Shown here: positions 48,101-60,237 of the stretch, in pieces
Layout of the letters: every line of letters begins with the position of its first letter
Position numbering within the stretch: the stretch's first letter is position 1
Assembly: GCA_032716605.1 (NCBI GenBank)
Contig: CM064539.1
Coordinates: 158,501-222,500, forward strand
Reading direction: 5' to 3'
From: Paralithodes platypus
Lineage: Eukaryota; Arthropoda; Malacostraca; Decapoda; Lithodidae
Length of the DNA: 64,000 nucleotides
Position numbers and translations under genes: made by a program
The notes under the pieces: model-generated
Databases searched by the model: none
The model's input: only the letters and a program-made list of their open reading frames with translations
What the model was told of the DNA's origin: nothing

Positions 48101-48968
48101 TTAAAGGAAGTACTGTAGTCAAGTTTGGGAAGTCCGGGACGTTCTGGCAAATTTTACTAAATACAGACAAAAAGTAAGCAGAGGTTATATAAGAAACTTC
48201 AAGTTAAAAATGCTTGATTAAAATTATTGATGTCAAATTTTAGAATACAGTCACAATAATTGACCCTAAACAGATTAAATTTATGGAACAATTTACTTGC
48301 CTCAAAACCTCTGTCTACTAAGAGTCTGTATAGTAACCTAGCTCTAGCCCAAAAGTCATCTACTTTAGTGCAGATTTTACAAAATCTTATTAACTGGGAA
48401 TAAAAACAATTATAAGTTATTTTACTATCGATATTACTACTAGGGAAAGTTAAGTTTATTACGTTAAAATGAAAATCACCAACTTTGTGATATACTTTAA
48501 GTATGCACTGTTCATTAACAATCTCTATATTTATATCAAGAAAATTTTCAACTTTATAATTTACGTTAATTAATGATATAATTCAAGCCATTGACGACAT
48601 AGCAGCCGACTCAGCAACAGGTCCAGACGGGTTCAGTGCACAGCTCCTAAAAACCTGCAAAGCTGAACTGGCGCTACCAATGCAACTAATAGCTGCCAAG
48701 TCCCTAGCTACCGGTACAGTTCCCTCATCCCTGAAGGAAGGGGTAGTGAAACCTATCCACAAAGGGGGTAGCAAAGGACTGGCCAAAAACTATCGGCCCG
48801 TAGTGCTAACCTCGCACATAACAAAGATAATTGAGCGGGTCGTCAGAAAGAGAATAACGAAACACATGGAGGACCTCGACGCTTTCAACGGGGGACAGCA
48901 CGGGTTTAGAAACGGCCGGTCCTGTCTGTCGCAGCTACTTGCCCACCATGAGGCTCTACTAGAAGACA

Positions 48969-50215
48969 GAAACTTTCCAAACGGAGTCCCACAAGGATCC
49001 GTCCTATCGCCCGCACTCTTCAATCTGTACATGCACGATATAACTACACCCAATACGCCCCAAATAAACTTAGCCTCCTATGCAGATGACATAACACTCA
49101 CATGCACACACCATAACCCAAAAAGAGCAACAGATCTCCTTCAACCCTATCTCAACACACTACATGGCTGGTGCACTACAAACAGACTTAATCTAGCCCC
49201 AGCCAAATCCACCGCAACCCTGCTCACAAGTTGGACAGGAGAACACGAATACATCCCTCAACTCACCATAAACAACACACCCCTAACACATACACACACA
49301 CCCAAAATCCTAGGAGTAACATATGATACTCATATGACATTCAAACAGCACACCACAAACATTAAAAAGAAACTGACACCCAGACTTAACGCCCTCAGGT
49401 CACTTGCTCACACAAAATTTGGACACAACAAAGAAACTACCACCACAGTATATAAACAATACATAAGATCAGTGATGGAATACGCAAGCCCAGCCTGGGC
49501 TTCTAACCTAGCTGAAACACATCATAAGACCTTACAGACTATTCAAAACAAAGCCCTGAAGATCATTACAGGCTGCACAGCTACTGCACCCACAGATCAC
49601 CTACATCAAGAAACCAAAATCCTCAAAGTCAAAGACCATCTGGACATGAGAGGCACTCAATTCCTGGCAGCAGCCTCCACGAACCAAGACCACCCACTAA
49701 ACTACATGGCAACACACCCACAGACACCAAGAAATATCAAAACAACACCCAGCACACGGTATCACACACAATTATTGTCCTCTCTCCCTCCCTGCCCACC
49801 CCGAACCAACTTCCAGAAGCACATCCATACTCATATCTCTCACCGATCCATCCACTCACTCACAGACAACACGCAGCTGCATGCACGACCTCCCGAAATC
49901 CATCCTTCCGAATCCTCCCTTCCTCGCGAGGACAGAGTCCACCTGGCCAGGCTGAGATGCGGACACCATCCAGCTCTCCTGAGCTATCAGAAGAGACTGG
50001 ATGACTCCGTTGTCGACACCTGCCCGGGATGTAACACAGCACCCCATACCATTAAACACATCATAGAAGACTGCATTTCACACAACCACTTACGCCAACA
50101 ACACAATCTACACTCAATGAGAGCTCTGTGGGAAAGCCCGATCGTGGCCATGGCCTTTCTCAGGGACTCGGGGCTGTTCGGCCAGGCAGCTTAGGGAACA
50201 ACAACAACAACAACA
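48969..50215 (+). mobile_element. LINE B, 5'-truncated insertion
   Basis: The 11-bp repeat ACTAGAAGACA lies at 48958-48968 and 50216-50226. The copy starts inside the RT domain (GVPQGSVLSPALFN, catalytic SYADDITL), continues through thumb and a Cys/His C-terminus (CPGCNTAPHTIKHIIEDC), stops at 50192-50194 after SGLFGQAA, and ends in (AAC)n. The ORF that seems to run 48680-50194 is a chimera of LINE A and this insert. The coding part is intact, so the insertion is young. Confidence 0.92.
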
Positions 50216-50334
50216 ACTAGAAGACATCAGTAAAGGCAAGAACGTCGATGTGATATACCTGTACCTGGATTTCGCCAAGGCATTTGATAAAGTTGATCAC
50301 GGCCTCGTTCTTCACAAGCTGAAAAAGCTAGGTA

Positions 50335-52887
50335 CAGTAGAGTCACGCATCTCACGCATTTTGATCCCACGGTACTATCCAATGGCTACCTGAATTCTCA
50401 TCCCACGAAAAACCACACGAGTCCCACGGATGCGCACCGACGCATCGTGGATAGCATTTGTTGGCGGCCATGTTGATGACGCGCTCCTAGGCTTCCCGCT
50501 CAGTGTTCCTATTGTCCCAGCTCTCTCACGTGTGAATTATTCAAGGTTACCGTTTTTTTTCATTGTGATTACCCGTCCCGCGGTCCGACCCACGAACAAT
50601 GATGGCTTCCCAGGGTAGTGGGGGCCCCAGTGGTCCTAGTGAGGAAAGAAAGGAGCCACCTAAGCGACCAGGAAAGGCCAAAGAAGACAAAAACAAACAT
50701 CATCGGTGTGGCCAAAAACTGAGGAAGTATAGTGTAGAAGAGAAGAAAAAGATTATTCAAATGATCGAAGAAGGCTACAGAAACTGTGATATAACAAAAC
50801 GAATGAACTGTCCAGAAGGAACTGTGAGAACATTTAGAAAGAATAAGGAACAGATGAAGAAATCGTTGGCTGATGCTGAGAAATATTTTGGTGGTGAAGG
50901 TGGTGGTGCTAGTCGGGCAGTGGTGGAGTACAGTGAAAAAAATCAAGTGCTAGCTATAACTGAACATTATTTGTTAAAGTGGGTTCAGAGGCGAGATAAA
51001 GAGAAAGCAGGTGTTACAGGCCCACAAATTAGAGCAGAGGCACGTAAGATTTACGATGCACTATGTAAAAAAAGAAACATACAAAATCCAGTGCCTTTTA
51101 ATGCCTCAGTAGGTTGGCTTCAAAAGTTTAAAACAAGATGTGGGGTGAAGCATGCTGTGTACCAGGGTGAGGTGGCTTCTGCTGATGAACCTGCAGCCAA
51201 CTCTTACCCTGCAATTGCTCGCCAACTGATAGAAGACGGAGGTTATTGTTTGGACCAAATATATAATTGTGACGAGACAGGACTTTACTGGAAGCGAGCA
51301 CCAAAATCCACATTCATCTCAGTAAAAGAAAAGCAAGCAAAGGGGGTAAAAATGGCAAAGGATCGCATGAGTGTTCTCTTGACTTGCAATGCGTCCGGAA
51401 CTCACCGAATGAAACCTTTGGTAATTTATAAGTTTGCCAGGCCTCGTGCCTTCAAGAACTGTGACATGAATCGTTTGAATGTGTACTGGAGTCAAACTCG
51501 CAAGGGATACATGACCACACCCCTCTCCATCAGCTGGTTTGATGATAATTTTGTCCCGGATGCTAAAGCCCATTGCAAGCGCCAAAACATCGATTTTAAA
51601 GTCATTTTGTTTTTGGATAATGCGCCCAGCCATGCAAAGTTTCTGGTTGGTCGCCACAGTGCTGTGCAAGTCTGCTTTCTTCCCCCCAATACCACCTCCA
51701 AAATCCAGCCAATGGATCAGGAAATCATTGCCAATGTGAAACTTTTATTTTACAAGCAATTGCATGACAAGATGAACCGAGACACCGATTCACAAGAGGA
51801 ACTGAAGGAAATTGGAGAGATGGAATCAAGTGACTCAGACGAACCTCCTGGCAACCCCTCCACTTCTTCCGCCGCCTCTCCCCCTGCCTCACCCTCTGCC
51901 TTGCAACCAACTTCCAATACTGCCGATGCTACTCTGACTGTAAAAGAATTTTGGAAGCTTTTCAATATTCGTCATGCAGTAGACTTCTTTGTGAAGGCTT
52001 GGAACTATATTTCAGTGGCCTCTATTAAGCATGGTTGGAAGCCACTGTTACCTCACTTAATAGTGGATGAGGCTGCAGAAGGTCAGGATCTGATGAGGGC
52101 AACTCTTGAGGCAGTGAGGAGTGTTCGAGCCCCCGGATTCAACGAAGTCAACGAGGAAGACATCGAGGAACTGATTCACAACCCACTAAGGCCAGAACAA
52201 ACAGCAGAAGAGATGATAGCGGAGGACGAAATGGAAGAGACAGAGCAAGAAGAACAACCACAGCAAGTTGAAAAACAGAAAGAAGCAACAACTCAGCAAC
52301 TGTCTGTCATCTTGGGACTTTGTGAAAACCTGAAGTAAGAGCTGGAAGGCACACCTGGCATCTCTGATTCTCGTGAACAGTTCCTGGGATACATTCAGAA
52401 AATCAGCACAAGTTTCCATGACCTCTACAATGCCAAAGTAAACGATCGCCACCAAGCCCTAATGACCCGCTACCTGAAGAAGAAGAAAGATGATGATGAG
52501 GCAGATATAATAGAAGCTCTACATGACGCCGAACTTGATGCCATCGACGATGATTTCACGGGCTTTGGCGGCGACGGTGGGGTGACGGAGAACGAGAGTG
52601 GGGCCACGGAGGGTGGTAACTAACATCCGCCTCCCGTCTATCACCACATCCATCACACTAAGCACCTCATCAACTTTTCTAAGGTTTGTGTTTTACTTAC
52701 CTTTCTTTTCATTAAAGCAACTTACCTTTTGATTATTGGCATGTAAAGTGAAGGTCAATAGTCGCCCGACGATAGCCTCCAGTACTTTTGTAATTTTCCC
52801 CATTACTTTAATACTCCGCATCCCACGAATTCCGGTCCCACGGTCATATTTCGGTACCAATAAATCGTGGGATGCGAGATTCTACTG
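50335..52887 (+). mobile_element. pogo/Tigger DNA transposon
   Basis: Inverted ends CAGTAGAGTCACGCATC at the left and the complement of the right end CAGTAGAATCTCGCATC, about 22 bp with three mismatches. TA lies at 50333-50334 and 52888-52889. 2553 bp with one transposase gene. Inserted in LINE A; removing it with one TA leaves the LINE reading frame continuous. Confidence 0.93.
50599..52623 (+). pseudogene. pogo/Tigger transposase with one premature TAA
   Basis: The frame is open for 579 codons to TAA at 52336-52338 and then stays open for 94 more codons to a second TAA at 52621-52623, so the natural protein was about 674 aa. Domains: a CENP-B-like helix-turn-helix (YSVEEKKKIIQMIEEGYRNC, about residues 45-95); a second DNA-binding helix-turn-helix region (about 130-200, VPFNASVGWLQKF); DDE catalytic domain with CDETGLYW near 223, FLDNAPSHAK near 337 and QPMDQEI near 370 (32 residues between the last two acids); an acidic C-terminal tail. 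It cuts and pastes the element at TA. The lost tail is not catalytic, so activity may remain. Confidence 0.88.
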
Positions 52888-54302
52888 TATAGGAGGAAAT
52901 CTCGGCAAGTGGCTGCACAGCTTCCTAACACATAGGGAACAGAGAGTATCGGTCCAAGGACACCTTTCAGACCCAAGCGAGGTAATAAGTGGCATTCCGC
53001 AGGGGTCTGTACTGGGACCACTTCTGTTCCTTATCATGATAGGAGATATTGATCATGATTTCCAGCACTCCACGGCCACCTCATTTGCAGATGACACAAG
53101 AGTAATGAGGAGGGTTGAGACAGCTGACGATGTGGCCCTGCTACAAGAAGATCTGAATTGCCTACTGGACTGGGCAGATTCCAACAACATGAGGATGAAC
53201 GGCGAGAAATTAGAATTGCTAAGGTACGGCCCTCTACAAACCATCAAAGAGAGCACCAGCTACCAGGCAAATCAAGAAACCATCACTCCAAAAGAACATG
53301 TGCGGGATCTGGGAGTAACAATGAGTACAGATGGAACTTTTTCTCGCCACATCAACCAAACCACCGAGACAGCTAGGAGACTCGCAGGATGGATACTCAG
53401 GACCTTCCAAACTAGAGAGAGGGCCTGTATGCTGACACTCTGGAAGGCTCTGGTCCTCCCAAAGGTGGAATACTGCTGCCAGCTATGGACTCCCCACAAG
53501 ATAGGTGACATCGGCAAACTGGAGTCTCTACAGAGGACCTTCACCAGCAGGATCTGGGGTATCCAACACATGAACTACTGGGAATGCCTGAAGGAGTTGC
53601 GGCTCTACTCCCTTCAGAGACGACGAGAACGTTACCTAGTGATTTATGTGTGGAAGACCCTAGAAGGGCTGGTACCTGACGTGGAACTAGTCATCAACAA
53701 TCACGTTAGAAAAGGGCGACTGTGCTACATCAAGAGGACTGAGGCTACCTCTCAGAAAATAGCAACAGTCGCCCACAACAACTTCAGTAAAAATGGGGCT
53801 CGCCTCTTCAATACTGTACCAAAGGCCGTCCGGGAACTGACGGGAGTCACGACAGACTCCTTCAAGCGTCAGCTGGACCGATGGCTGGCTACAGTACCAG
53901 ACGAGCCCCCAATACCAGGATATCCCAGCACCGCATCCAACTCGTTAGTAAATAGACGGAACGAGGGAGTTGCGGAGCTGCCTGGCTGCAGCGGAAGTCC
54001 ACTTTAGCTGCGTCCACAGAGGACGAAATTCTACCAAGTATGACCAAGTAAGTATTGTGTGAGGGGAATAGAATTAGGGTAAATAAGTTTAGCAACTTGA
54101 TTAAAATTTAACAAATTGCAAACGAGAATATCATCAATATATCTACTATTATTACTTAACAATTTAGCAAGTGCTAATTTTTCTGGGATTTTATTTTTCT
54201 TGCTACTGTCAACTAAGTCTTTTATATATTTAAATTCTAAAGCTTGCAAGAATAAGTCTGCAATTAAAGGGCTAGCATTTCCACTCATAGGAATTCCTAA
54301 TA

Positions 54303-54610
54303 CAGTAGGGTCTCACATAAAACGAGTTTATGGTCGATAAACGAGGGCGTTTTATGCGATTTCGTTTTATGTGAACACAGCATTTTGGTGGCGCAATATC
54401 GTCAATGTTCACTGTAAGCGAAAATTTCCGTACAAAGCGAACGATATTTCGTACAAAGCGAACTATATTTCGTACAAAGCGAACGACATTTCATACAAAG
54501 CGACGATATTTCGTACAAAGCGAACGACATTTCGTACAAAGCGAATTTTAGGTCGGTCGTTTTAATCGAGACTCGTTTTATGCGAACACGTTTTATGCGG
54601 GACCCTACTG
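54303..54610. mobile_element. pogo-type MITE with internal 19-bp repeats
   Basis: Ends CAGTAGGGTCTCACATAAAA and complement CAGTAGGGTCCCGCATAAAA, TA at 54301-54302 and 54611-54612; 308 bp. At 54430-54545 six units of about 18-20 bp (CGTACAAAGCGAACGA.ATTT) are arrayed. It interrupts the Penelope RT between the blocks ending HFQTN and starting GIPMSGN. Confidence 0.88.
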
Positions 54611-55070
54611 TATTTGTTTGAAAATGTAAGGCCCGATCTAACATAGCCTAAGTATTGAAAAGGAGGAATTTAAGGGCATCTTTAAGTTTAGTTCTATCAA
54701 AATATACAGAACTAGTGGGAGTAGAGCTAAGTGATGCATTATTAAAATATGTATAAACATTTATGAAATAATTACCATTCCTAATGAACCTGTCAAAGTG
54801 CAAATCTATAATAAAGCAAAGCTCTGAATATAGTAAATCTAAAGGCAAATTGGTATACAAAGTTGAAAAGTCGAAGCTATGTACCGAGGTAACTTTCGGC
54901 ATGGTATTTATTTTATCAATAACTTCTAACGAATTGTCAACACTTCAATAATAGTTAATGCCAGTTCTTCTCATGATGGTATTACAATATCTTTTATGAG
55001 TACTTTTAATGTATTTTAAGCAATTTACGACTTGTTCTGATAAGAGTTTTAGTGGTAGCAAATTTTGCTC

Positions 55071-56160
55071 GGATTTGGTCGGTTTCCTTAATAGGCTAGG
55101 CCTATAGGCTAGGCTATACCAGATAGCCTATACCTGGTCAGAGGTAAGAAGAAGAGTCCTGCTGTAGTCTCCTTGAATGCTACCAAAAATATATATAGGC
55201 TAGCCTACTGCCTATAGCCTACAGGACAGTAGGCTAGGCTATATAAATAAAACAAATCTTGGTAAATAGCCTATGCCGGCATAAATGATCTAAACTTCTA
55301 TAAACCTTGGTCTTTAATACATTTTAACCAAGGAAGGGCTGCAGCATAATTTAGGCCTAGGTCTAAACACCAATTTACTAGGCCTAGGCTATCTGAATCT
55401 TCCCAAATGATAAAGAGATGTTAGCTCCCGTGTTCATGTCCTTTTTGACTTAGGCCTATAGGCCTAGGCTAGGCTACATAGGCTAAGTTAAGGAGGTCGA
55501 AATGTCTAGTGGACTCGTTCTTAGGGTAAAACACCGTAATAGGCTAGGTAGGCTATAAATTAGCCTAAAAAAAAATCTAGAACTAGCCTAACTAGTGAAA
55601 AGGCTGTCCGGAGTCTCTTCAATTTTTACCCAACTGCTACAACAACAAGAGGATTATTATTGATAAAAGTGGATAAACCTCACAGGCTCTTCTTCTTCTT
55701 CTTCTTATTGTTTAAATGTGCAGTTTGCTTGGAGGGTTGTGGTGTCTCCAGATTACTGCACAGGCGTTTTAGGAGGGGTGAAAAGAACAATTGTTAGTAT
55801 AATAGGGGTTAGGAGAGATAGTAAAGGTGGATTTTATACTACTGTACTGTATATGAGGGGTAAGTTTGTCGTTGTCTTTTGAGGTCAGGGTGATTTAAGT
55901 CTAGGTGAGGGTGAGGTCAGAGATGATGATGATGATCAGTTGCAGTACAGTACAGTACTGTACTGCTCTATGTGTACTGTGTGATTCAAGTCAAGGTGAG
56001 GGTGAGGTCAGAGATGATGATGATGATCAGTGGTGGTATAGTACAGATTCAGTTGGATGGTAATTTTATATGCTTGTGATTTTGTTTGTTGTTCTGATGT
56101 AGGTTCCTAGGGCTGATGCGATGACATGTTTACTGTGCTGTGGTAGGTCTCCTCCACCTA
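55071..56160. other. Non-coding, TAGGCCTA-rich
   Basis: Many GCCTATAGGCCTAGGCTA words. A 42-bp segment with GAGGTCAGAGATGATGATGA is duplicated (55905-55937 and 55998-56033). No exon is supported. Confidence 0.5.
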
Positions 56161-57760
56161 GGATATGCTTACCTTCTTTCAAAGGCATCATCCGCCATGT
56201 TTTTGTTTTTGTTTCTTGCAGTGTGTGACTGTGTGGGCTGGCCCAATTAACCCTGCCGGAGACCCAACACAGGTATCACAGGGGCGCGTTCAAGAGCAAG
56301 ACTTCAGACGCTACAGTTTCCGTAGCGCGAATTGGGCCCTATTGAACGATTTTGAAGCCTCTTCCGCACTACTTAAACAAACAGGGTGGTTGCCATGGTT
56401 ACGTTTATACCAGCGTCTTCACTTGACGCTTTAAACAACGACAATGACCGTTCTTTACATCTAATCAACTACTATACTCTATCCAACTCAACTTTGCCGC
56501 CGGCCTCTACAGCAGATACGAGACCGCGCCTGTGATTGGCTGGCAATGACATCACGCCCTAGACATTAAAGGTTCCAGAATTTCCAGAGTTTGTATTATA
56601 TGCACTTATCCTTGACGTTGTGGTTACAATTTAGCCAAGTTATTATAGCCTACTAGAAAGTAGCATACAAACCTCTTTGTTATTTCGCATAATATTCAGA
56701 AACCGCCGAAAAGATGGAAATGCAATGTATAAATATAAAACAAACCACCTCCTGGCAATACTGCACTGGCCCGGCGGCGTCTTTTAAACTCAAATATTAT
56801 CTTACTAGGAGGGGTACCCGGCGTTGTCCGGGTTTAAATTCTACTACCATAATCACCATCATCAATCACTACTACCACAATCATCACAATACTACTACTA
56901 CCATAATCACCGGCCTCGACCTCCCTGTGCCTCATTAAACGGCGACCTCCGATTTTGGATCTGACCTCATCCTTACTCCCATTTTGGGGAGCTGCGAACA
57001 ACTTTTGTTCCATACACCTTTTCGATCGGAGGCCTCCTGCCCCAAACGGCAATTTTTTTCGCTCCCGTATACTACATAAGTTCTGCCGAAAATTTTATTA
57101 AACAAAAGTGTCTCTGATTTCCACTAAACTCGCCTAAAACCATCTCCAAAGCCTGGGCTTTCCAACGGTGCCCCACACTCCCACCTGGCACCAAAACTGT
57201 GGGAGGAGTTTAGTAACATAGGTCTGACAAACAGACAAACATTGAGCTTTATTTATTAAGATTTGTGCAGATATAACTATTATCTATTCATGTTTACCTT
57301 TCTTTGCCTTCGTGCTATTGTTCATAAGGTCGCAGAGTATGGTAAGCAAAAGAATAACATAAAATATAGCCTATGACGGAACATGAGGATATCACATTAT
57401 CGTATGAATTAATTCAGCTTTTCTTTTATATTCCATATATATTAATTATATTAGATGGTTTAGGTCATTCTAATGGTGTGATAAGCGATATCCAAACCTT
57501 AAGAGCTATAAAATACCACATGGAACACATAAAATCGTAAGATATAATACTGTAAACACAAGCAAGGTAAGAATTACCGTCACTGTCTACTTTAAATGTG
57601 TGGGAAGTCAAGCACGGCCTGTGATTCGCTAATACGCACGGGCCCGAGCCAGTCAGCCTTCCCTGTCGCTTACTTCCCGTGTTTATCAATTCTGTATCAC
57701 CTTGTTTTTACTTTACGATATGTACGTTATTATAGAGTTTTCATTGTTTTAGCCATTTTC
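56161..57760. other. Non-coding stretch
   Basis: Several short open frames without family similarity or codon pattern. A CAT/ACT-rich stretch lies at 56840-56920. Confidence 0.4.
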
Positions 57761-57769
57761 GAACAATGT

Positions 57770-58060
57770 GTTTTTAGTTTACCCGCTAGACTTGGAAAAA
57801 CTCCTCTCCAAACCCCCTTCAAACTAATAAAATGTCCCCCAGACCCCCTACAAGCTAAATGTTTAAATTTTTCAGTAGAAAAATGTCCCGGCCGAAGGCC
57901 GGTTTCTCCCAAATTGCGGGCTCGCTTTCGCTCGCCCAGGAAAAATCGACACCATATTGGGTTGAAGCATCATATAATCGCCAAAGTAATGCGATGAAAC
58001 TTCTTAAAATCTCCAAGCTAATGGAGTAAAACTGGGAGGCTCCAAATTGGCCCGCCCTGT
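57770..58060 (+). mobile_element. Family F MITE, degenerate copy
   Basis: Shares TTTTTCAGTAGAAAAATGTC, CCGGCCGAAGGCC and CTCGCTTTCGCTCGCC with 18449-18824. Confidence 0.6.
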
Positions 58061-58079
58061 ATCTAATAGGGTTAAGCCG

Positions 58080-58285
58080 CTGTTACACGAGCGATTTTTC
58101 AGTCAATTTTCCATGAGCAAGTTTTTTCTCGTTATATTTACTTTTTTGCACTGGTATCGGTAACTAGATTGATGGTAGAGTATGTTAGGCGGCTGAATTC
58201 TGATAAAGTGTAATATTTGAAGCTGCCACACCATAATTACCCGTAAAAATTGGTCGAAAAACTGCTCGTGTGACTCCGGCTTAAG
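58080..58285. mobile_element. Palindromic MITE (ACACGAGCG family)
   Basis: Starts TTACACGAGCGATTTTTCAG and ends CTGCTCGTGTGACTCCGGCT. Confidence 0.65.
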
Positions 58286-58375
58286 GGAGAGGCTAAAAAA
58301 CAAATTTCATTATAATGTAGGTTTTTGATGAATAAAAAGTATGTTGAATTGGGTTTTATATATTTATATATGCAC

Positions 58376-58485
58376 TACAACCGTATTTTAGCTGGCAATT
58401 CTGCTAAATATCAACGTCTACAGCTCCAACTTCCTTATAGAACGAAACTCGCAAGTGGTCAATTACCAGCTAAAATACGGTTGTA
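58376..58485. mobile_element. 110-bp hairpin MITE
   Basis: Perfect 20-bp inverted ends TACAACCGTATTTTAGCTGG (58376-58395 and 58466-58485). TA at the ends suggests a TA target. Adjacent sequence is also present in reverse near 58765-58855. Confidence 0.7.
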
Positions 58486-58489
58486 TTTA

Positions 58490-58675
58490 TTGCAATTTTA
58501 AGAGGAAATGGCCTTCGGCCGGGACATATTTCTACCGAAAAATGTACAAATTTATCTTGAAGGGGGGTCTAGGGGGTGTTTTTCTAAGCTTGATTGAGGT
58601 CTAGGGAGGAAACTAAAAAAAATATATGAATAAATTAATTAATAGACCAAACAAACGGCCAGTCTCCCCTTAAAC
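58490..58675 (-). mobile_element. Family F MITE, partial copy (minus)
   Basis: Contains GGCCTTCGGCCGGGACAT and CTAAGCTTGATTGAGGTCTA, ending CCCCTTAA. Confidence 0.65.
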
Positions 58676-58679
58676 AGAG

Positions 58680-60235
58680 ACTGGCGAGGAGAAGTAAGGG
58701 AGAGGCTATCTGAGTGGAAGATACAGAGGAAGCAAGAAGAAAGTAAGAGGATCAGAGAAGGCGATTATTTGCGAAGCAATTGACCACTTGAGTTTCATTC
58801 TATAATGAAGTTAGAGCTTTAGACATCGATATTTAGCAGAAGTTCTGAGTTGTTGGAATATATAGCAAGTAAAGAATTCAACTAATATAGGAGTAAGAGT
58901 ATGACTCAAACTATCCTCTGGTTACATCAGTTGTTTAAAAGAGAAGGGACACTCCATAAGGGCTTATCTGTTGTGGCCCGGAAGGATGTACTCCAGAGAT
59001 TCCGAAATTGCAGGAATGTCCAAAGCAGGCCAACTTGGTAGAGCAAGGTAGACAACTGAGCAGATACAGTGACCCACAGCACTGACTTAACCCTTTGAGA
59101 GTATGCCCACTTGCCTAGACTGTCAGGGTACAGGAACGATTCAACAGTCACTAACTTAACCCTTTGAGAGTATGCCCCGACTGTCATGGTACAGGCAGGA
59201 TCCAACAGTCACTCCTGCCAGATGTCCCAGCCTGTCTCTACACTCTGCGCTGCAAAAATGTATACTTGTAAACCACCACATTCCGGTACACACGGCCGAG
59301 TGACCCTTATTTTTCAGCAAATCCGACCTCCGACAATGATCAAAGCAAATACTCATATAAATTTATAATTCACTATGACTAGGTTAAAGAAAATCGGTAA
59401 ATGTTTCGCAATGTTCCCGTTATAATATCCTCAAGTAACCTATTAACATACACAGTCATTCAGTCACACAGTCAAGCACACATACAGTCGTTCAGTCACA
59501 CGGTAAGTCAATTACAGTAATTTACAGTCAATCTGTCTCAGTAGTTCAGTCAGTCAGTCATCCACACTAATTAATAGTTTATCAAAATAATGAAATAGTC
59601 CACACCCACAGTTCTATAGGCTACAAATAAATTATACTCATCTTCAATATTATCTTAAGAAAATAAACGTAATACGTTATAAATTATATGACCAATCAAC
59701 TATAATGATATGATCAATAAATAATACAACTGGTAAACATAAATTAAATATATATAAATGATAAAAGAAGAGTAATGAATATATACACAAGTTAAATCCA
59801 CACCCCGAGCGCGAGTGGGGGTAGTAGGGTAGGTAAGGGGGAGGGGGAGGGTTGAGAGAGAACTCAGCTCTGACTGCGGGTTGCCCGCCCGTCTGCCCAA
59901 AATCACGCCCTTAAATATTGCAGATACGACATTCTAACTTGTTGCAATCGATTTACCGCAATTTTTGACCCTTTTCTAAAAAGTTTTTTTGTAGCAATTT
60001 TAATCTCAGCCTCGAATTCCGTCTGGTTTAGCCACAAATCACATTTTTCCATTCAAAATTTCACATAGCCGTAACTTTTGCATTTTTTGAGCTACGGAGT
60101 TGAAATTTTGACACAATATGCATACACATAATTTGAGATATTGTTTTTTTTTTCACTTTTTCGAAATTTTGATTTTTAATGAAGTTATTGGACATTCACC
60201 CCTATTTATTTTATTAATTACCTGTAGATCGGTAG
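58680..60235. other. Non-coding stretch
   Basis: A duplicated TTAACCCTTTGAGAGTATGC (59088 and 59157) and CAGTCA-rich simple sequence (59455-59570). No exon is supported. Confidence 0.5.
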
Positions 60236-60237
60236 AT

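Larger units (their letters stand above)
48572..54050 (+). mobile_element. LINE A (CR1/Jockey-like), split by LINE B and pogo
   Basis: Three coding parts in order: 48572-48968 (ADSATGPDGFSAQLLK, NYRPVVLTSHITKIIERVV, GGQHGFRNGRSC), 50216-50332 (YLYLDFAKAFDKVDHGLVLH) and 52890-54007 (ISGIPQGSVLGPLLFLIMIG, catalytic SFADDTRV, thumb and C-terminus). The insertions at 48969-50215 and 50335-52887 separate them, and the parts stay in order. The endonuclease is missing (5'-truncated). It lies inside the Penelope-like element. Confidence 0.88.
48190..55070 (-). mobile_element. Penelope-like element, split by nested insertions
   Basis: On the minus strand the RT protein reads from about 55070. It runs through HKRYCNTIMRRTGINYY and SFDFSTLYTNLPLDLL (54648-54902), GIPMSGNASPLIADLFLQAL and the catalytic NSRYIDDILV (54288-54066), and, after a 5.5-kb insertion, VENFLDINIEIV and NCFYSQLIRFCKICTKVDDF (48571-48200). 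These are the characteristic Penelope blocks (TLYTNLP, GxPMGxxxSP, YIDD, YSQL-R). A TGA sits at 54945-54947 where Trp is usual. No GIY-YIG endonuclease is visible after the stop near 48200. Confidence 0.85.

Noticed and set aside
48680..50194. A single 504-aa reverse transcriptase gene
   Set aside because: The middle RT blocks are missing and reappear at 50216; an 11-bp duplication shows that this ORF is a fusion of two LINEs created by insertion.
56165..56434. Small secreted protein (89 aa)
   Set aside because: The hydrophobic start looks signal-like, but there is no similarity, no splice support and no conserved pattern; likely chance.
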